From contig NZ_QQTY01000004.1 of assembly GCF_003670115.1 (NCBI RefSeq), forward strand, positions 310,001 to 374,000: a stretch of 64,000 nucleotides of DNA, in the 5' to 3' direction. Below the pieces are notes generated by a model, which saw only the letters and a list, made by a program, of their open reading frames with translations, did no database searches and was not told the DNA's origin. The position numbers and the translations under genes were made by a program. Of this stretch, positions 60,316 to 64,000 are shown one piece after another; the stretch's first letter is position 1; each line of letters opens with the position of its first letter. Source of the DNA: Natronorubrum halophilum. Lineage in GTDB: Archaea > Halobacteriota > Halobacteria > Halobacteriales > Natrialbaceae.

Positions 60316-61614
60316 TTACGTCTCGGCGCGATCGACCAGCGCCTCGGCGGCCTCGCTCGCCCGCGATCGAACCGCGTCTTCGTCGAGCGTCAGCACGTCC
60401 CGATCGCGCATCAGCACTCGCCCGTCGCAGACGGTGTGGCGGACGTCCGCCGCCGCGACGGCGTAGGCGAGGTGGCTCACGAGGTCGTGACGCGGCGTCA
60501 GGTGGGGCTTCTCGAGGTCGATCACTGCGATGTCGGCGGGTGCACCCTCCTCGAGGCGGCCGGTATCCAGACCGATGGCCTCGGCGCTGCCCCGGGTCAT
60601 CATCTCGACCACCGACTCGGCGGCCACCGCGCTCGCGTCGCCGGTCTCGAGTTTGCCGATCATGGCGGCGTCGCGGGCCTCGTCGAGCATCGAGAGGTCG
60701 TTGTTCGAGGCCGCGCCGTCGGTGCCGATGCCCACGGTGACTCCCGCGTCGAGCATCCGCTGAACGGGAGCCATCCCGCTGGCGAGTTTCATGTTCGACG
60801 CCGGGCAGTGGATCACGCTCGTGCCTGCCTCCGCGAGCAGGGCGATCTCGCTCTCGTCGAGGTGGACGCCGTGGGCAATGAAGTCGTCGGGCTCGAGCAG
60901 TCCCTTCTCGGCGGCGTAGGCCATCGGGCGGACGCCGTGTTCCTCGACGATCGGTGCGACCTCGTTTGTGGTCTCGTTCGCGTGATAGTGAATCGGCACG
61001 TCGAGACCGCGGGCCTGCGGGACGAACTCCTCCAAGTACTCCCCGCCGACGGTCGTCAGCGAATGGGGCATGAACGCCGTCGAGATGCGGCCGTCGGCGC
61101 GACCGTCGAGTTCCTCGGCCACGTCGAGACCCTCTCGAGCGTCGGCCCGGGCCTCCTCGTCGCTCGACGCAATGGAGATGACGCCGTGGCCGAGGCGTGC
61201 GCGGAGGCCGGCCTCCTCGACCGCGTCGGCGATTCGGGGCACCATGAAGTACATATCCGCAAACGAGGTCGTGCCGGATTTGATCATCTCGAGCAGGCCG
61301 AGTTTCGCCCCACGGTGGACGTCCTCCGGCGTCAGTTCGGCTTCCGTCGGGAAGATGTCTTCCCGAAGCCACGCGTCGAGCGCCTTGTCGTCGGCGTAGC
61401 CCCGAAGCAACGTCATCGCGACGTGACAGTGTCCGTTGACGAAGCCCGGCGTGACGAGCGAATCCGTCGCCTCGAGCGTCTCGTCAGCGTCGCCCGCGAG
61501 TTCGGTTCCGATCTCGAGGATCTCGCCGCCGTCCTGATCGACCAGTACGTCCGCGCGGGTCACCGTGATGTCGGGCAACAGCACCTGCCCGCCGGTGATC
61601 GCCAGTGTCGTCAT
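60316..61614 (-). CDS. dadD: Amidohydrolase, SAH/MTA/5'-deoxyadenosine deaminase type
   Basis: 432 residues. Metal-dependent hydrolase motifs are present: GFVNGHCHVAMTLLRGYADD (zinc HxH, about residues 57-76), HYHANETTNE (about 202), HGVHLDESEIALL, and TDGAASNNDLSMLDEAR with the catalytic Asp. The closest known group deaminates S-adenosylhomocysteine, methylthioadenosine or 5'-deoxyadenosine (DadD/MtaD of methanogens). The SAM-cycle neighbour ahcY, 1.1 kb downstream on the same strand, supports that role, but ahcY already removes SAH, so 5'-deoxyadenosine or MTA may be the main substrate. ATG 61614. Confidence 0.82.
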   Translation of the reverse strand: MTTLAITGGQVLLPDITVTRADVLVDQDGGEILEIGTELAGDADETLEATDSLVTPGFVNGHCHVAMTLLRGYADDKALDAWLREDIFPTEAELTPEDVHRGAKLGLLEMIKSGTTSFADMYFMVPRIADAVEEAGLRARLGHGVISIASSDEEARADAREGLDVAEELDGRADGRISTAFMPHSLTTVGGEYLEEFVPQARGLDVPIHYHANETTNEVAPIVEEHGVRPMAYAAEKGLLEPDDFIAHGVHLDESEIALLAEAGTSVIHCPASNMKLASGMAPVQRMLDAGVTVGIGTDGAASNNDLSMLDEARDAAMIGKLETGDASAVAAESVVEMMTRGSAEAIGLDTGRLEEGAPADIAVIDLEKPHLTPRHDLVSHLAYAVAAADVRHTVCDGRVLMRDRDVLTLDEDAVRSRASEAAEALVDRAET

Positions 61615-61620
61615 GGATCG

Positions 61621-61848
61621 GCGTTTCTCCTGCGAGGGCCTTATACTGTCGAATGGAATCGATCGCCGGCCACGCTTCTCGAGGCGGCCGTCGGCCGACG
61701 GGTATCGGTCCGAACCAGCTATAGGCTCTCCGAACGGTTTCTCTCGCAACCGGCCCTCGAGCGAGAGGACGGAGCCGGAGAACGGGTCGTCCAGTACGAC
61801 GGGAGCGAGTACGTCGCCGAACTCAACGCACCGCCGGAATTGCACTGA
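61621..61848 (+). pseudogene. Possible C-terminal gene remnant
   Basis: The plus strand reads open to a stop at 61848, with haloarchaeal codon use and composition at the end (ERVVQYDGSEYVAELNAPPELH). There is no ATG, GTG or TTG at a suitable place in the frame before 61840, and further upstream it is antisense to the deaminase. It may be the tail of a lost gene. No family is identified. Confidence 0.25.
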
Positions 61849-61875
61849 CCCGGCTCGTGTCGGTGTCGCGTCCGA

Positions 61876-64000
61876 TTACCGCCGGAGCCACTCGAGCGGC
61901 CGTAGTACCACCGGCCGGTAGTCCTCGTGGGGATCGTACGTTGCGAAAGAGAGGCTGTTGGCCATCACGCTCACGCTCGAGGCGGCCATCGCCAGCCCCG
62001 CGAGCGCGGGATTCAGGAGGCCGAGCGAGGCGATGGGGATCAATGTTGTGTTGTAGGCGAAGGCCCAGAAGAGGTTCTGGCGAACCTTCGAGATGGTCGC
62101 CTCGGAGATGCGGACGGCCTTGAGCACGTCCGCCGGATCGTCGCGCATCAGGGTCACGTCGGCGCTCTCGATGGCGATGTCGGTGCCGGAGCCGATGGCG
62201 ACCCCGACCTGTGCGGTCGTCAGTGCGGGCGCGTCGTTGACGCCGTCGCCGACCATCATCACCCGCGAACCGTTGGTTCGCCCACCGCCGTCCTGAAGCG
62301 CCTCGATGTGGTCGGCCTTGTCCTCCGGCAACACCGCCGCGCGAACGTTGTCGGGATCGATCCCGACCTGTTCGGCGACCGCTCGAGCGGTGCGCTCGTT
62401 GTCGCCGGTGAGCATCACGACCTCGATGCCGCGCCGGTGGAGCGCCGCAACGGTCTCTTTGGCGCTCTCGCGGACTTCGTCGGCCACCGCGAGCACGCCG
62501 AGGAGTTCACCATCGACCGCAACCGGCATCGCCGTCTTCCCTTCGCGCTCGAGTCGCGTCAGGGGTTCCTCGGCGGGTTCGGTGTCGATACCCGCGTCCT
62601 CGAGCAGTTTTCGGCGACCGATCAGGACGCTCCCGCGGTCGGTCTCGGCGCGGATACCGTGACCCGGAACGTTCTCGAACTCGCTGACCTCGCCGACCTC
62701 GATACTGCGTTCCTCGGCTCCCTCGACGATCGCCCGCGCGATCGGGTGCTCGGAGCCGGATTCGGCCGTCGCGGCCGCCCCGAGGACGAACGACTCGAGG
62801 TCCTCCTCGCGTTCCTGCGGGTCGACGAGCGCGCCGCCGTCCGATGTCGCGTCGGCTCCGCCGTCGGTAGCCGCCCGGTCACCGACGAGTTCCACGTCCG
62901 TCAGGGTCATCTCGCCGTGGGTCAGCGTTCCCGTCTTGTCGAAGACGACCGTGTCGATGTCGCGGACCTGCTCGAGGACGTCGCCGCCCTTGAACAGCAC
63001 GCCGTTGGTCGCCGAGAGCGTCGAGCCGACCATCGTCGCGGCCGGCGTCGCCAGCCCCAGCGCGCAGGGGCAGGCGATCAGCAGGGCCGAGGCGAGGACG
63101 ATGACGGAGAACTCGAGGAGCGGGACGCCAGCGCCGCCGACGGCGGCCACTTCGGGGCCGCCCTCGACGAGGCCCCACAGCGGCAGCCAGTTCGCGACCG
63201 CGGCCAGTCGGTCGGGGAAGACGTACCAGAGCGTCGCCCAGATGACGGCGTTGCCGATCACCGCGGGGACGAAGTAGGCGCTCACCCTGTCGACCAGCCG
63301 CTGGATCTCGGGCTGGCGCGACTGGGCCTCCTTGACCCGGTCGACGATCTGCTGGATCGCCGTCTCGGAGCCGACTTGCGTCGCTTCCACGAGCAGGACG
63401 CCGTTCTCGTTGATCGTCGAGCCGACGACGTCGTCGCCCTCACCTTTCTCGACCGGCACCGATTCGCCCGTCAACATGGACTCGTCGACGGCACTCTGGC
63501 CGTCGACGACTACGCCGTCCGTCGGAATCCGCTCGCCCGGTCGGACCTTCATCACGTCGCCGACCGCGACGTCCTCGAGCGGGAGCCGCGTCTCCTCGCC
63601 GTCTTCGACGACCGTCGCCTCGTCCGCCTCCATCTCGAGCAGTTCGCGCAACGCGTTGCCGGCCCGGGCTTTCGACCGGATCTCGAGCCAGTTGCCGAGC
63701 GTGATGAACCAGAGGATGAAGGCGACGGCCTCGAAGTAGAGACCGGCACCGGCGATCAGTCCGAAGAGGACCGCCGCGCTGTAGACGTAGCCCGCCGAAG
63801 AACCCATCGCCACGAGCGTGTCCATGTTCGCCCGGCGATTGTGCGAGAACGCGCGATAGGCACCGGCGAGGAACTCCCGGCCCAGCGTCGCCATGAGTAC
63901 CGTCGCGAGGGCGAACTCGAGCCAGCCGATCCCGATACCGGCGACGGCGTCCGGAACCGACACGAGCCCGAGCATCGCGAGCATGATCGGGACGAACGGC
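61876..64000 (-). CDS. copA: Copper-translocating P-type ATPase (CopA type), N-terminus beyond window
   Basis: About 708 residues are visible; the gene continues past the right edge. P1B-type ATPase features in order: helices before the actuator domain, [15 protein letters not shown] (TGES), the CPC metal channel [18 protein letters not shown], phosphorylation site [27 protein letters not shown] (HP motif), [10 protein letters not shown], and a C-terminal pair [14 protein letters not shown] and [13 protein letters not shown] that marks P1B-1 Cu+ pumps. It exports copper from the cytoplasm. The N-terminal metal-binding domain is outside the window. It is convergent with the remnant at 61848. 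Confidence 0.92.
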   Translation of the reverse strand, partial: PFVPIMLAMLGLVSVPDAVAGIGIGWLEFALATVLMATLGREFLAGAYRAFSHNRRANMDTLVAMGSSAGYVYSAAVLFGLIAGAGLYFEAVAFILWFITLGNWLEIRSKARAGNALRELLEMEADEATVVEDGEETRLPLEDVAVGDVMKVRPGERIPTDGVVVDGQSAVDESMLTGESVPVEKGEGDDVVGSTINENGVLLVEATQVGSETAIQQIVDRVKEAQSRQPEIQRLVDRVSAYFVPAVIGNAVIWATLWYVFPDRLAAVANWLPLWGLVEGGPEVAAVGGAGVPLLEFSVIVLASALLIACPCALGLATPAATMVGSTLSATNGVLFKGGDVLEQVRDIDTVVFDKTGTLTHGEMTLTDVELVGDRAATDGGADATSDGGALVDPQEREEDLESFVLGAAATAESGSEHPIARAIVEGAEERSIEVGEVSEFENVPGHGIRAETDRGSVLIGRRKLLEDAGIDTEPAEEPLTRLEREGKTAMPVAVDGELLGVLAVADEVRESAKETVAALHRRGIEVVMLTGDNERTARAVAEQVGIDPDNVRAAVLPEDKADHIEALQDGGGRTNGSRVMMVGDGVNDAPALTTAQVGVAIGSGTDIAIESADVTLMRDDPADVLKAVRISEATISKVRQNLFWAFAYNTTLIPIASLGLLNPALAGLAMAASSVSVMANSLSFATYDPHEDYRPVVLRPLEWLRR

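Noticed and set aside
60436-61848. 470-residue plus-strand frame opposite the deaminase
   Set aside because: Antisense for most of its length; only the last 75 codons beyond the deaminase look coding, and these are listed separately as a possible remnant.

Overview
The window is a stretch of haloarchaeal chromosome. The evidence is high GC with strongly acidic proteins, frequent CTCGAG, rare CTAG, haloarchaea-only families (DUF5786, DUF5789, DUF5784, HalX, HalOD1, Bat-type HTH), two divergent tatC genes, and archaeal replication genes (PCNA, PriL, Hjc). Many genes have a TATA-like box about 25-30 bases before the start codon, as expected for leaderless mRNAs. The style suggests Natrialbaceae (Natrinema/Haloterrigena-like), but this is inference. 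No insertion sequence, CRISPR array or rRNA was seen. The gene content is mostly chromosomal housekeeping plus signalling.

Layout. 1-8.6 kb: start of an XPD/DinG-like helicase (cut by the edge), a Tat lipoprotein, a degenerate tRNA-like sequence, small haloarchaeal proteins, an alcohol dehydrogenase, a PHP phosphoesterase, a zinc-containing 7Fe ferredoxin and a TrmB regulator. 8.8-15.3 kb: an MFS transporter, then hemB, an ammonium transporter fused to a PII (GlnK) domain, and hemL. 15.3-23.9 kb: a histidine kinase, a gamma-glutamylcysteine ligase, a NicO-type Ni/Co transporter broken by one base in a six-C tract, a Gfo/Idh/MocA oxidoreductase and a LarE-like sulfur transferase. 24-29.6 kb: assimilatory nitrate operon nasA, narK-type transporter and nirA. 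30-33.5 kb: divergent tatC and double-length tatC2. 33.6-36.3 kb: small RHH protein, RlmE-TRAM methyltransferase, a uracil-DNA glycosylase family protein.

36.4-40.2 kb is a signalling island: an HxlR HTH-receiver-HalX fusion whose phosphoacceptor Asp is Asn, a receiver-histidine kinase, and a receiver-LOV-histidine kinase (blue-light type) whose receiver has Glu at the phosphoacceptor position. 40.2-43.2 kb: glmS and a GlmU-like gene overlapping as TAATG. 43.5-52 kb: pcn, a HalOD1 protein, a hydrolase, priL, a SWIM protein, an acyl-CoA dehydrogenase behind an operator-like palindrome, hjc and a CPBP protease. 51.8-57.7 kb: a second sensory region with a 1488-residue membrane-anchored multi-PAS/GAF Bat-type regulator, divergent from a HalOD1 gene and a receiver(Glu)-PAS gene. 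57.9-64 kb: ahcY, a secreted protein, an SAH/MTA/5'-deoxyadenosine deaminase-type amidohydrolase, and a CPC-type copper P-ATPase cut by the right edge.

Three themes link genes: nitrogen (Amt-GlnK, nas operon, GlmS), the SAM cycle (AhcY with the deaminase, RlmE as a SAM user), and sensory systems with unusual receiver domains. The strongest candidates for something undescribed are the 36.4-40.2 kb island and the 56.3-57.7 kb sensor cluster.
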